Positions 1 to 12,100 of a stretch of DNA of 35,359 nucleotides are shown here, piece after piece. The DNA lies in NCBI GenBank assembly GCA_002729235.1, contig PBTY01000034.1, forward strand, positions 69,374 to 104,732, written 5' to 3'. This stretch comes from Rickettsiales bacterium (GTDB lineage Bacteria; Bacteroidota; Bacteroidia; Cytophagales; Cyclobacteriaceae). How positions within the stretch are numbered: the stretch's first letter is position 1; the number at the start of each line of letters is the position of its first letter. The notes below the pieces were generated by a model, which did not search any database, had not been told where the DNA came from, and saw nothing but the letters and a program-made list of their open reading frames with translations. Both the position numbers and the translations under genes were made by a program.

Positions 1-342
1 AACCTTTGGAAAATCGTGAGAGCGATCCAAACAGGTTTTGTGGAAAAAGGATACAGAATTGGATCTACGCAATCCCCTGTAACTCCGGTAGTTATGAATG
101 GAGATACGTTGGAGGCAGTAAATCTTGTAAAAGATTTGCGCGACAATCATAAGATTTTCTGTTCTGTTGTCGTTTATCCAGTAGTACCGAAGGGAACGAT
201 CATCTTGAGAATCATCCCAACGGCTGTTCACTCACTAGATGATGTCGAGCAAACTATCGCTGCTTTCGAAGCGGTGAAAGGAAAGCTAGATAGCGGTGAA
301 TACAAGAAGGCAGGAGTAGAAGGAGCTTACGCGAAAATTTAA
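1..342 (+). CDS. Alpha-oxoamine synthase (serine palmitoyltransferase / 2-amino-3-ketobutyrate CoA ligase family), C-terminal fragment
   Basis: The reading frame is open from base 1 (NLWKIVRAIQTGF...) and ends at a TAA at 340-342, so this is the last 113 codons of a gene that starts left of the window. The segment TQSPVTPVVMNGD followed by IFCSVVVYPVVPKG and LRIIPTAVHSLDDVE is typical of the small C-terminal domain of PLP-dependent alpha-oxoamine synthases, which condense an amino acid with an acyl-CoA. In Bacteroidota the closest match by memory is the serine palmitoyltransferase that starts sphingolipid synthesis. The PLP-binding lysine lies outside the window, so substrate choice (serine versus glycine) cannot be judged here. 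An internal GTG at 16 is not a start. Family assignment is firm; the exact enzyme is an inference. Confidence 0.8.
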   Translation, partial: NLWKIVRAIQTGFVEKGYRIGSTQSPVTPVVMNGDTLEAVNLVKDLRDNHKIFCSVVVYPVVPKGTIILRIIPTAVHSLDDVEQTIAAFEAVKGKLDSGEYKKAGVEGAYAKI

Positions 343-380
343 TTTTCTGCTTTTTTTGAGCATTATGCTTGATTTTTGAA

Positions 381-396
381 CAATTTATATAAATTG
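381..396. promoter_or_regulatory. Perfect 16-bp AT-rich palindrome upstream of the H1-like gene
   Basis: CAATTTATATAAATTG is a perfect inverted repeat with no spacer. It lies 45 bases before the start of the H1-like gene, in the only gap between it and the preceding gene. It could be an operator or overlap a promoter. Because it is almost pure A/T, chance symmetry is possible. Confidence 0.35.
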
Positions 397-441
397 CTCT
401 ATCGAATAATTATCAGTAACCTTAATTAAAGATCTATCAAT

Positions 442-618
442 ATGAAAAGATTCGAACAACTTAAAGAATTAGTAGACGGACTTGAAGCTGACTTTGCGAA
501 ATTTTATGACAAGCAAAATTCTGCAGCTGGTACTAGAGTTAGAAAAGGTATGCAAGACCTTAAAAACATAGCTCAAGAGATCAGAATCGAAGTTCAAGAC
601 ATGAAGAACAAAGGTTAA
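442..618 (+). CDS. Histone H1-like small protein (58 aa)
   Basis: A 58-residue protein starting MKRFEQLKELVDGLEADF and ending MKNKG. It is rich in Lys, Arg, Glu and Ala, with AAGTRVRKGMQDLKNIAQEI in the middle and a helical heptad-like pattern throughout. This matches small Bacteroidota proteins annotated as histone H1-like (Hc1-related), thought to bind DNA or be nucleoid-associated. There is one ATG, no strong Shine-Dalgarno (an AAAGA lies about 10 bases before it), and a textbook terminator 28 bases after the stop, so the gene appears monocistronic and probably well expressed. The family call is from sequence resemblance; DNA binding in this organism is inference. Confidence 0.78.
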   Translation: MKRFEQLKELVDGLEADFAKFYDKQNSAAGTRVRKGMQDLKNIAQEIRIEVQDMKNKG

Positions 619-645
619 TCTACTGATTGAAAGATCATAAATGAG

Positions 646-672
646 AAAGGGGCTTTTTAAGCCCCTTTTTTT
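646..672 (+). terminator. Rho-independent terminator of the H1-like gene
   Basis: AAAGGGGCTT, loop TTT, then AAGCCCCTTT followed by a T-run: a 10-bp stem with a GC core. It sits 28 bases after the stop of the H1-like gene and separates it from the next gene. Confidence 0.92.
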
Positions 673-696
673 GTGCCCTTTTACTAATATTTGAAG

Positions 697-1182
697 ATGA
701 AAACGACACTACTCATATTATTTGGCTTGACAGCTTCTCTTATGGCAATATCACAAGATGAAGAGGAAGCCGTTTTGGAAATCGCTAAACAACTATTCGT
801 GGCTATGGAAACCAATGATGGCGATTTAGCAGCTTCTTTATTTACCGAAGGAGCTCAATTGAGTACGGTTCACAAAGACAAAGAAGGAATAACCAGAGTA
901 TCATACATTCCTGTAGAGAAGTTAGTAGAAGTTTTTAGTAAGGAAAAGGAGCAGACTTACTCGGAACCAATTTGGAACGAACGAATTATGATTGATGGAG
1001 ACTATGCGGTCGTTTGGGTCGATTATGCGTTTTATATAGGAAACTCGTTCAGTCATTGTGGTGTGGATATGTTCCAGATGGTAAAGTTGGAAGCAGGTTG
1101 GAAGATATTTGGACTCACAGATACGAGAAGAAAAAGTGATTGTACTGTTCCTGAGGAGATCTCCGCGACATATACTAAATAG
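697..1182 (+). CDS. Secreted NTF2-like / SnoaL-like (DUF4440-type) protein
   Basis: 161 residues from the ATG at 697; a TTG two codons earlier is less likely. Residues 1-18 (MKTTLLILFGLTASLMAI) form a Sec signal peptide, so the protein is exported. The mature part shows the cone-shaped alpha+beta pattern of the NTF2-like superfamily: an N-terminal helix (VLEIAKQLFVAMETNDGD), ALASLF-type turn, then strands YAVVWVDYAFYIG and FQMVKLEAGWKIFGLTDTRRK. The 'GWKIFGLTDTRR' ending is typical of DUF4440/lumazine-binding-like members. Two cysteines (in SHCGVD and SDCTV) might pair in the periplasm. The specific function is unknown. It precedes the phosphoesterase gene by 29 bases and may be cotranscribed with it. 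Confidence 0.72.
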   Translation: MKTTLLILFGLTASLMAISQDEEEAVLEIAKQLFVAMETNDGDLAASLFTEGAQLSTVHKDKEGITRVSYIPVEKLVEVFSKEKEQTYSEPIWNERIMIDGDYAVVWVDYAFYIGNSFSHCGVDMFQMVKLEAGWKIFGLTDTRRKSDCTVPEEISATYTK

Positions 1183-1211
1183 GAAAAGAGGCTTTTTATT
1201 AAATCACACCA

Positions 1212-2395
1212 ATGAAAATATTGCCGTTGATGGTTGCTTTGGTTGCTCTGAGCACTGCTTGTTGCGACTGTGTGGAGCCCAAATCTGAAGGGCTGATTGT
1301 CCAGGAAAATGACTATTGGACTTTTGTGAGCATGCCTGATTTTTTGAATGTTGATACAGATTATCCGCAATCAGGTTGGGAAGAATCACTCAACTATATT
1401 TTATCTAGTATTAATAAAGAAGATCCTGACTTTTTACTTGTTCCGGGAGATTTACTCATGGGACATTGGGATGGTCTTGAAGGAAATGATAGCGTAAATA
1501 TTCATCGTTATGCCAAGAAGTACTACAGTGCTTGGAAAAATCGTCTAAATGCTCATGGATTGCCTTATTATACCGCTGTTGGTGATCATGATATTGGAGA
1601 TAATCCCTGGGATACCGAAGATAAATTTAATGCGGTTAGGCACTACAAGACGGCATTTCGTGAGAATATGCAAATGCCAGATAACGGACCCGAACACATG
1701 AAGGGAACCGCTTTTTGGTGGAAATATCGTAATGTTTTGTTTATTTCCCTGGATGTGTTTGAAGAAGGTGAAGGTGAGCAAGGGCGCATACTCCCGGGAG
1801 TAACTGGAGAACAGTTAAGCTGGTTGAAGAATGTTTGGATAAAAATCGAGATGTGAATCATACCATTGTGATGGGACATGTTCCAGTACTTGGTCCAGTT
1901 AGGTTGTGGAGTTCAAGTGGATTAATGCTAAACGGTGGAGCAGAATCTTTGCTGTGGAAAACATTATCGGAGTATCAGGTTGATGCATATCTGTGTGGAG
2001 AGGTTCATGCTGTGACCTGTACAGACAGAAAAAGGGTGCTTCAGATTGCTCATGGAGGTCTTGTAGGATATAATACTATGACGAGTTATCTGGTGGTTCA
2101 TGTGACAGAGGAACGTCTTTATTTAGAGATTAAGGAAATTCCGTTAAAGCCATATGGAGAACATTTGTGGCAAACAAAGGACAATAGACCTCTAGAGAAT
2201 TTATCTATTGATTATGAGCGATTTAAGGGAGGAACTAATATTCTTGGGCAAGCAATTTTGGATAAATCTCAAGGTCGTAATTTGAACACTAGATGGGGGT
2301 ATTTTGAGGAGAGATTTGCAACAAGCAATGACAGAGGGGTATCTGTTTTTAGAAACGATGGAAATCAGAATTTAACGATCGCATGTCCAAACTGA
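1212..2395 (+). pseudogene. Calcineurin-like metallophosphoesterase lipoprotein, split by a -1 frameshift
   Basis: Two overlapping frames together encode one protein of about 394 residues. The first frame (1212-1856) begins MKILPLMVALVALSTACCDC, a lipoprotein signal with lipobox LSTA|C. It continues with phosphoesterase motifs GDLLMGHWD and GDHDIGD (GNHD in most members), then reaches GEQLSWLKNV and stops soon after. The second frame (open across this point to 2395) continues with LDKNRDVNHTIVMGHVPVLG (the GHxP motif) and CGEVHA (usually GHxH). Restoring one base near 1826-1828, for example TTG-GAA-GAA-TGT in place of TTGAAGAATG, rejoins them as SWLEECLDKNR. Each half lacks part of the metal site, so neither is likely to be active alone. 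The cause may be a real mutation or a sequencing/assembly error. The stop overlaps the next gene by 13 bases. Confidence 0.82.
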
Positions 2396-3093
2396 TAAGA
2401 TTATTAAGACGATTAGTTAGAAGAGAAGGCTCACCACTCTTTCATTTAACTGATTCCGGTTATCTTCAGTCTTACGCAGAATATATTGACCAGAGAGTGC
2501 TCTGGAATCCAAAGGAAGCTATAGGAGGGATGTGGGATGAAATTGGAGCTTTACAATTTCAGTTTCTCAAGTCACAAGGCCTCAAACCGCATCATCAACT
2601 GTTAGATATTGGCTGTGGAACACTCCGTGGAGGACAGCACTTCATAGATTATCTGAATAAGGATAACTACGCGGGGTTCGATATTTCGAGTGAAGCGATT
2701 AGCTATTCGCAAGTATTTGTTGGTCAGATGTTTGTGGATAAAAATCCTTTATTATTCCACTCCATGAAGGGATTGCAATCTCCTGAATTGGAGGGAATGA
2801 AATTCGATTATATTTTGGCACAATCGGTCTTTACACATGTAGGTCCCCAACTAATAGAGGAGTATATCGCTGAAGTAAGAAATTATTTGACTGACACAGG
2901 TAGATTCTTCTTCACTTATGATGAATCGAGTGAACATCTTGTCCAAAGAGAAGTAGATTATCTTTACCCTTTTGAGTTCTTTGAATCTATAGCGACAAAA
3001 TATGGATTTCAATTAATCGATTGCAGGAATGAATATGAGCACCCCCGCAACCAGATCATGGTGTGTTTTACTTGTCTCCCAGATACATTTTGA
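2383..3093 (+). CDS. Class I SAM-dependent methyltransferase
   Basis: 236 residues starting MSKLIRLLRRLVRRE. Motif I of Rossmann-fold methyltransferases is clear at LLDIGCGTLRGG, followed by the acidic loop YAGFDIS (SAM ribose contact), then FDYILAQSVFTHVG as the post-motif strand and helix. The basic N-terminus (RRLVRRE) may be a membrane or nucleic-acid contact. The substrate cannot be read from sequence; relatives often sit in glycan or small-molecule clusters. The start lies inside the end of the frameshifted phosphoesterase, implying translational coupling. The 3' end runs 26 bases into the convergent dapA, so both proteins' C-termini are encoded by the same bases on opposite strands. 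Confidence 0.8.
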   Translation: MSKLIRLLRRLVRREGSPLFHLTDSGYLQSYAEYIDQRVLWNPKEAIGGMWDEIGALQFQFLKSQGLKPHHQLLDIGCGTLRGGQHFIDYLNKDNYAGFDISSEAISYSQVFVGQMFVDKNPLLFHSMKGLQSPELEGMKFDYILAQSVFTHVGPQLIEEYIAEVRNYLTDTGRFFFTYDESSEHLVQREVDYLYPFEFFESIATKYGFQLIDCRNEYEHPRNQIMVCFTCLPDTF

Positions 3094-3946
3094 AGTGTCT
3101 TAGGAGTTCCTTAGAACCTTCAAAAAGCGGTAGTCTTACATCTCTGGACATGATTCCAAGGGCTTCTAATCCCGTTTTGACAGATACAGGATTTCCTTCT
3201 CTGCCAACCAAATCATAGCCCGTCATCATTTGCATGTGAAGCTTATTGGCATCTTCAAAATTACCCTCCAAACCAAAACGAATCATGTTGCCAAAAGTCT
3301 TTGGTTGGATGTTGGCAATGACCGATATGGCCCCAATGCAACCGAACGACATCATGGGAAGAGTCAATGCGTCATCCCCTGAAATCAAAATGAAATCATC
3401 TGGAGTCTTGTCCTGTATTTCCATACACTGAGCAAGATTGCCTGAGGCTTCTTTGGTTCCGATAATGTTTGGATGCTTGGATAAGTTAATGGTTGTTTCT
3501 GCAGTCACATTAGAGCTTGTTCTTGCAGGAACATTGTAAAGAATGACAGGGAATGGACTTGCATCAGCAATGGCTTCATAATGCTTTTGGATTCCCATTT
3601 GACTAGGCTTGTTGTAGTATGGACTCAAACTTAAAATTGCCGCCAGATCATAATCTTTGACATATTTCAATTGATCAATTGTCCACTGTGTGCTGTTGCC
3701 GCCCAATCCATACACCACAGGTAAGTTTTTTGGGTTGTTCGCCAGCACAAATTCTATAACCTGATTTTTTTCTTCAGCAGTGATTGTCGGTGCTTCACCA
3801 GTAGTACCCAATACGACCAGGTATTCTACACCACCTTCACTCACATATTCCAAAAGTTGCTTTAATGCATCGAAATCAATCGACAAATCTTTTTTAAATG
3901 GGGTGACGAGGGCTACTCCTGTTCCTTTAAATTGGTTGATATTCAT
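3068..3946 (-). CDS. dapA: 4-hydroxy-tetrahydrodipicolinate synthase
   Basis: 292 residues, normal length for DapA. It condenses pyruvate with aspartate semialdehyde, the first committed step to lysine and meso-diaminopimelate for peptidoglycan. The TIM-barrel markers are present: GTGVALVTPF at the N-terminus, the LGTTGEAPT loop at about residues 47-54, Tyr137 in ILYNVPART, and Schiff-base Lys165 in GTKEASGN. It is the last gene of a leftward ligA / DUF6913-like / dapA operon and its ATG overlaps the end of the DUF6913-like gene by 20 bases. The 3' end overlaps the convergent methyltransferase gene. Among N-acetylneuraminate lyase relatives, the DapA motifs and housekeeping context favour DapA. 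Confidence 0.93.
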   Translation of the reverse strand: MNINQFKGTGVALVTPFKKDLSIDFDALKQLLEYVSEGGVEYLVVLGTTGEAPTITAEEKNQVIEFVLANNPKNLPVVYGLGGNSTQWTIDQLKYVKDYDLAAILSLSPYYNKPSQMGIQKHYEAIADASPFPVILYNVPARTSSNVTAETTINLSKHPNIIGTKEASGNLAQCMEIQDKTPDDFILISGDDALTLPMMSFGCIGAISVIANIQPKTFGNMIRFGLEGNFEDANKLHMQMMTGYDLVGREGNPVSVKTGLEALGIMSRDVRLPLFEGSKELLRHFKMYLGDK

Positions 3947-4445
3947 TGCTTTGGATCATCTTTAAATACCTAATTACCTCACTGCTTAGTGAAGCTTTGT
4001 CATCTGTAGAGTTAATCATCAAATCATAGTAATGCGCCCGTGCGTCACTGTTGATTCCTACTCTACATTTGGTCTTGATAAGCGAAAATACATAATCAAT
4101 TAAGAAATGCCCGGATTGATCAAGACATAGTGCGAAATCATATTGTTGAGCTAGAAATTTGCCCAGATCATCTCCTTTGACATCTCCTCCATAAGTGATG
4201 TCCAGACTTGTGAAAAAGGGCATTTCCGTGATTCGTTTTTTAGGTTGATTGCAATAAACCATCACTTCCACTTCTTTGCCAAGTCCTTTTAAATCTTTGA
4301 CAATCTCCTTGAGTTTATCTTCATTCTCAAACAAATCCGAATAGACAATGGCAAAGCGTTGGCTGGTGCGAAAGTCCATCATCTCCTGTGGACGATGTTT
4401 CTTTAGGTTCTTCTTTGTTTTATAGTTGATGATTGTCTTTTTCAT
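3927..4445 (-). CDS. DUF6913-like conserved Bacteroidota protein
   Basis: 172 residues starting MKKTIINYKTKKNLKKHRPQ, a strongly basic N-terminus. An alpha/beta pattern follows with FAIVYSDLFENEDKLKEIV, VMVYCNQPKKRITEMPFFTS, and a conserved-looking block YDFALCLDQSGHFLIDYVFSLIKTKCRVGINSDAR. There is no signal peptide or membrane segment. I recognise it as the Bacteroidota family usually labelled DUF6913, with no known activity. It starts one base after the ligA stop and its end overlaps dapA by 20 bases, so it is translated as part of that operon. The strict conservation of tight spacing suggests a housekeeping role, but none can be assigned. Confidence 0.72.
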   Translation of the reverse strand: MKKTIINYKTKKNLKKHRPQEMMDFRTSQRFAIVYSDLFENEDKLKEIVKDLKGLGKEVEVMVYCNQPKKRITEMPFFTSLDITYGGDVKGDDLGKFLAQQYDFALCLDQSGHFLIDYVFSLIKTKCRVGINSDARAHYYDLMINSTDDKASLSSEVIRYLKMIQSNEYQPI

Positions 4446-4446
4446 C

Positions 4447-6648
<2,202 letters not shown>

Positions 6649-8085
6649 ATGTTGGAAATTGAGGTTCTGGATAGAAAGATAGATTTACAGCCAATCATTT
6701 TACAGGTTGGTGAAGTGGCACAAGCAATTGGTCTGGAGACTTATATTGTTGGAGGATATGTTCGTGACCTCATATTGCAACGTCCTTCTAAGGATATTGA
6801 TTTTGTGTGTGTTGGTTCTGGAATAGAGTTAGCACAAGCAGTGAAGAAAGAATTGGGCCAAGATGCCAAGCTTGCTGTCTATAAGAATTTTGGAACGGCT
6901 GCAATAGCTTATAAGAATTTTGAATTAGAGTTTGTTGGTGCGCGTAAAGAAAGCTATCGTTTAGATTCCAGGAAACCGATCGTAGAGAATGGTACCTTAT
7001 CGGATGATCAAAATCGTCGAGATTTTACGATTAATGCACTGGCTATTAGTTTGAATAAATCCAACTTCGGTGAATTGATTGATCCGTTTGGAGGTGTAGA
7101 TCATTTATCTCAAAAGCAGATCATTACGCCATTGGATCCTGAGGTGACTTTTTCGGATGATCCATTGCGAATTATGCGGGCTATTCGGTTTGCCTCTCAG
7201 TTGAATTTTGATATCGCGCCCGAGACCTTTGATGCTATAGTAACTCAGAAGGGTCGTATCAAGATTATTTCCCAGGAGCGAATTACCGATGAATTGAACA
7301 AGATCATTTTATCACCAGTACCTTCCTATGGATTCAAGTTGCTGTTTAGTTCTGGTTTATTGGAGATCATTTTTCCAGAAATGGCTAAGCTGCATGGAGT
7401 AAAGCGGATCAATGGCAAGGGACACAAGGACAATTTTTACCATACCCTTCAAGTATTAGACAATATCTGTGAAGATACCGATGACCTGTGGCTGCGATGG
7501 TCTGCCATTTTGCATGACATTGCCAAGCCAGCCACTCAGCGCTTTCATGACAAAGCTGGCTGGACCTTTCATGGTCACGAAGATCTAGGAGCCAAATGGA
7601 CTCCTCGCATCTTCAAGCGAATGAAGTTGCCTTTGAATGAAAAGATGAAGTATGTACAGAAACTCGTCAAGCTTCATTTAAGGCCAATCGCTTTGGTAAA
7701 TGAAAAAGTAACCGATTCAGCTATTCGAAGACTCTTGTATGAGGCAGGCGATGATATTGATGACTTGATGACGCTATGTCGTGCGGATATCACATCAAAG
7801 AACATGGATAAGGTTCGTAAGTACCTGGCCAACTTCAAAAAAGTAGAGCGGAAGATTAAAGAAGTAGAAGAGCGAGATCATGTACGCAACTTCCAGCCAC
7901 CCATATCAGGAGAAGAGATTATGGAATTCTTCGGCATTCAACCATCTAGAGAAGTAGGAGAGATTAAGAATGTAATCAAAGAAGCCATTTTGGAAGGAAC
8001 CATTCGTAACAATCGAGACGAAGCCCTGGAGTTGATGAAGGATACTGGCAAAACGCTCGGATTATCACTTAAGAACGCCGAATAG
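6649..8085 (+). CDS. CCA-adding-type tRNA nucleotidyltransferase / poly(A) polymerase family, with HD domain
   Basis: 478 residues. The class II nucleotidyltransferase head is at the N-terminus: VGGYVRD at residues 34-40 and the catalytic carboxylate pair Asp49/Asp51 in KDIDFVCVG. The [10 protein letters not shown] motif and the [16 protein letters not shown] block bind the nucleotide and primer. An HD-type phosphohydrolase domain follows from about residue 250 ([11 protein letters not shown] ... [11 protein letters not shown]), as in many bacterial CCA enzymes. The protein probably adds or repairs the CCA end of tRNA. GGAG at 6642-6645 precedes the ATG. No partner gene is evident; it is transcribed away from ligA. 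Confidence 0.9.
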   Translation: MLEIEVLDRKIDLQPIILQVGEVAQAIGLETYIVGGYVRDLILQRPSKDIDFVCVGSGIELAQAVKKELGQDAKLAVYKNFGTAAIAYKNFELEFVGARKESYRLDSRKPIVENGTLSDDQNRRDFTINALAISLNKSNFGELIDPFGGVDHLSQKQIITPLDPEVTFSDDPLRIMRAIRFASQLNFDIAPETFDAIVTQKGRIKIISQERITDELNKIILSPVPSYGFKLLFSSGLLEIIFPEMAKLHGVKRINGKGHKDNFYHTLQVLDNICEDTDDLWLRWSAILHDIAKPATQRFHDKAGWTFHGHEDLGAKWTPRIFKRMKLPLNEKMKYVQKLVKLHLRPIALVNEKVTDSAIRRLLYEAGDDIDDLMTLCRADITSKNMDKVRKYLANFKKVERKIKEVEERDHVRNFQPPISGEEIMEFFGIQPSREVGEIKNVIKEAILEGTIRNNRDEALELMKDTGKTLGLSLKNAE

Positions 8086-8209
8086 CCTTCCGAAAACGTT
8101 ATTAATTGTTAAAATCTGCAAGCTGGAGCCAAAATTGCTCAGGTAGAGTTAAAATATGCTGCATATTTCTATTTTTGCAGACTTACTGAAAGAAATTATA
8201 GAATACTAC

Positions 8210-8914
8210 ATGAAATATTTAATGACATTGGCCATCGTGTTTGTAGGCATTGCCGCTACCGCACAGGATGGAACTCAACAAGCTAAACAAGACTCTATTC
8301 CATGGGAGTTGCGCAAGAATGCCTTTATTTATTCCCAGGCAAAAAAATACAATGACCCTGCTCTTGCCAGAATGGCTTTGTACAATATCATGGCCGAATC
8401 ACCTGGGAATTATGCAATCTATGATACACTTGCCCTTTGGTATTATGAGTACAATCAGTTGGCATCAGCAGCACTAGTGGCTAGCGATGCTATGAGAATA
8501 AACCCAAATGACTTGTTTGCAGCAGAAATAGCTGCTGTTTCGTTTGAAGGTTTGGGAGTGAAAAATCGAGCTGTTGACAATTTCGAGAAGCTTTATCTTG
8601 GTAATAATGAGATAGGAGTTCTGTACAAGGTTGCTTTTCTTCAAATGGAACTCAAAAGATACGGCGAAGCCATTAACAATGCAGATGTCATTATTGAGTC
8701 TCCTAAATCAGAAACGGAGAAATTGATTTTTCCAGTTGATGACAAAGGAAAGACCCAGGAGGTATCATTGAAAGTAGCAACTATCCGATTGAAAGGAATG
8801 ATTGAGCAGGATAGAGGTAATACCGCATTAGCGAAAGACCTGTTCCAGAAGGCTTTGGATATGCAGCCTGACTTTTTGATTCTGAAACAGCAAATTGAAG
8901 AAGTGAGCAAATAA
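8210..8914 (+). CDS. Secreted TPR-like protein
   Basis: 234 residues from the ATG at 8210, chosen because it opens a clean signal peptide (MKYLMTLAIVFVGIAATAQ); starts further upstream only add a non-signal extension. The mature region is alpha-helical with TPR-like repeats: YDTLALWYYEYNQLASAALVA, LFAAEIAAVSFEGLGVKNRA, VLYKVAFLQMELKRYGEAIN and, at the end, RLKGMIEQDRGNTALAKDLF followed by KALDMQPDFLILKQQIEE. Such proteins are periplasmic scaffolds in Bacteroidota; no enzymatic motif is visible. It is followed immediately by a strong terminator and looks monocistronic. Confidence 0.78.
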   Translation: MKYLMTLAIVFVGIAATAQDGTQQAKQDSIPWELRKNAFIYSQAKKYNDPALARMALYNIMAESPGNYAIYDTLALWYYEYNQLASAALVASDAMRINPNDLFAAEIAAVSFEGLGVKNRAVDNFEKLYLGNNEIGVLYKVAFLQMELKRYGEAINNADVIIESPKSETEKLIFPVDDKGKTQEVSLKVATIRLKGMIEQDRGNTALAKDLFQKALDMQPDFLILKQQIEEVSK

Positions 8915-8932
8915 GAAGAAACTTCAATAGTG

Positions 8933-8960
8933 AAAGCACGCTAATCAGCGTGCTTTTTTT
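8933..8960 (+). terminator. Rho-independent terminator after the secreted TPR gene
   Basis: AAGCACGCT, loop AATC, AGCGTGCTT, then a run of T: a 9-bp stem rich in GC placed 20 bases after the stop codon. Confidence 0.92.
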
Positions 8961-9129
8961 GTTTCGTCACCCCTTGGGTAGGGCTGTCCTAATAAAGCGC
9001 CTTCGCCTTTGTTGGAGTTCTCCAACAAGATCATATCGACAATTTAAAATGCAGGTGATATCTTTTATAACCGTAAGCGTCATGAACATGTGCATGGGAA
9101 AGGGGAGTCTTTAATAATTCGCCTGCCAA
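8961..9129. other. Intergenic gap with a 9+9 bp inverted repeat at 9009-9028
   Basis: TTGTTGGAG-TT-CTCCAACAA is a perfect inverted repeat between the convergent ends of the TPR gene and the histidine kinase gene. With only two bases between the arms it resembles an operator more than a terminator, yet no gene starts nearby. A bidirectional stop or an unannotated short transcript are alternatives. I see no open frame of credible coding character in this gap. Confidence 0.4.
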
Positions 9130-12100
9130 TCAAATCCTCGGCAGAAGTATTCTAGCCGTAGTTCCTTTACCCCATTCTGAAGAGTAGGTGAGCTGACCAT
9201 GATGCTCTGTAATGATGGCGTAGGTGATGGAGAGGCCCAGACCAGTTCCTTTTCCTGGTTCTTTGGTACTAAAGAAGGGTTCTGTGATCTTTGGAAGATC
9301 TTCTGGTTTAATACCTTGTCCAGAGTCTGTTATATCTATCAATACTTGCGATTTTCCCACCCGGGTATGGATTTTAATACGACCACTTCCATCAATGGAC
9401 TGCAAGGCATTGGTGATGATATTTAAAAATACCTGATGTATTTTACCACTATTTGCCATAATCATGGCATGGTCATTCTCGTAATGTCTGACCACTTCAA
9501 TCTCGTTTTTTATCCGATATTGCAGCATGGTTAGGCAGTTTTCTATGATGTGATGAACTTCACATGGTTCATTACGATCATCAGCAGAGTGGCTGAATTC
9601 ATTTAGGCTGGATACTATCTTGGACGCTCTACTAACTCCTTCTTTGATGGCGCTAATTAGTAAAGGATAATCCTCGTTGTTCAGGTGACCATTGTGCGTA
9701 AGTGTCTGTTCTAGTCCTTCTACGCCCCCCTGAATGAAGTTGAGTGGGTTATTGATTTCATGTGCCACTCCTGCTGAAAGTACACCTAGTGAGGCCATTT
9801 TATCAGACTGAACCATTTGTTCCTGCACACTTCTTAGTTGTTCGATGACCTCATTGAGTTCTTTTTTCTGTTGTTCCAGCTCTTTGGTTCGGTCTGAAAC
9901 GGTTGTTTCCAGCCAAATATTGCGAGACGTAAGGGCCCTAAGCCTAAGCCAATAAACCAGTAACGCCAGCGCAATAATGGCGATGCCCATCAGAATTCTG
10001 GCCCATGTGGTTTGCCACCATGCAGCCTTGATAATGATTTCTTTGGTTAACATAGAATCACTGTACTTTCCATCCACGCCGGTCTGTAGAAGGAACTCAT
10101 AAGATCCAGGTGGAAGATTGGTGTAAATCCCATTACGCTCCCTCGTAGCAGTGATCCATTCTTTATCAAAAGGATCCAAACGATATCGAAACTGTAAGCG
10201 ATCAGACTGCACATAGCTGATAGCTGTGAAGTCTATCAAAAGTCTGTCAGTGCCCGCAGGCACAATGGTTTCATTTTCATAATCTAATTGATTATTATCT
10301 GCAGATATACTTTCTATAATCATGTAGGGTTCAAAGATTGGGGCGTTGATCTTAGCTGGGTCAAGATTTACCACACCATCAAGGGTGGGTATCCACACCA
10401 TTCCCTCTGAATCTTTAAAGGACAGTGAAGCTCCAAGACAATGGCTGTTTTTCATGCCATAGCTCTTGTCATATTGCTTGACATTTAGTGCAATGGACGA
10501 ATCGTTTGCTGCTTTCTCCAGCTCCTCAAGGTTAATACTCAAAATAGAGTTCTCGGAAGGAAGCCAAAGGTTTCCAAAATCATCAGCAATGATGTCATAA
10601 ACAATATCGAACCCCAGCCCTTCCTCCTGGTCAAAGTTGACAATTTTGTCTTTACTGTAACCCGTCAATCCATCATTGGAGGTGAGCCAAATAAAGTTTT
10701 CAGTACTAAAAGTGGAGAACATAAAGCTCGCAGGAAGTCCGTCCTCAATGGTTATATACTCAATAGTACCATCTGTGTCTATGATGTTTAATCCTCCAAT
10801 GGTCCCAACAATGATTCGTCCATCTTGGCTCTCTTCCAGTGACATAATGTAGTTGGAGCTCAGTCCGTCTTCAATATTAATCGTGTTCCATTCATCAAGT
10901 GAAGTAAATCGAATAAGTCCGGCGTTTTTGGTGCCTACCCAAACATGACCCTTACGATCTTCAAAAGCCACTCGGATATAGTTATCAGGGAATCCATCAT
11001 TAACAGTAAAACTTCGGCTATTATCTCCATCCAACACAAATAGTCCCGCATAAGTACTCACCCAAATGCGTTTTTGGCTATCTGTAAAAAGGTGTTTGAG
11101 TCGTGCATTGGGAATATGAATAGGAGGTGTCCATATGGATATTTTCTCATCTTTTAGAAGGTTCAGGACACTGTTTTCGTTTCCCAACAAATATTCATTA
11201 TTACCTATTTGAGTTACACTTGAAATGATAGGAGTAGAAGTACCCTCTTCAGTTGAATAACTAACAATGGAGCCATCAGATAGGAAAAAGATGCCATTGC
11301 GATATGTGGCAACCCACAAATTACCGCGCTTATCTACCAACATATCTCTGACGATGTTATTAGGCATTCCATTATCTTCAGTCAGAGAGTCCAACCTAGT
11401 ATTGTCAGGATTCCATCGGAAAAGTCCGTTCATTGTACCTAACCAGATGACATTGTTTTGATCTACATGCACGGAATTGACAGCCCTGCCAGAAAAGGAA
11501 GGGTGGGACTTAAAGGTCTGATCGCTCCAGGTATACAATCCTATTCCTGTAGCTATGTATAACTGTTTATCTACATAAAAGAAATCATTAATACCATTTA
11601 CGTTGATCTCAGGTGTAATATCAGTGATAATATCATTCGAATATTGAAGTAACCTTGAGTCGTCAGTTCCAAAGAAAATGTCTCCATTTTCAGTTTCTAT
11701 CATGGAGAGAACAGTGCTTTCGGTTAAATCGAACTGAAGGGTACGATCTTCAAGATGTTCGTTTTTGTACTGAAGAAGTCTATTGGACCTTGTGCTAAAC
11801 CAAAGATCACCAGTTGAGGTAATCATCATCTGCTCCACACTCATATCACTGGTGCTTTCCAGTCCTGTGGGAACTTTGAAGTTGCCAGAGTTGAAGACAG
11901 TAGGACCATGTTGTGTGCCAATCCAGATCTCTCCATTTATTCCTGTTGCCAATCTCAGTATAGTAGGAGTGGGGATGTTACTATTAGAAGTGTTAAACAC
12001 GGTGAAATCCTTACCATCAAACCGATGTAGACCCGCATACGTGGCAATCCAAATGTAGCCGTCATCAGATTGTAGGATTTCATTGGTAGATTCGGAGGCC

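Noticed and set aside
1835-2395. An independent 186-residue gene starting at TTG 1835
   Set aside because: It starts mid-domain and continues the phosphoesterase fold of the upstream frame; a broken single gene explains both halves.
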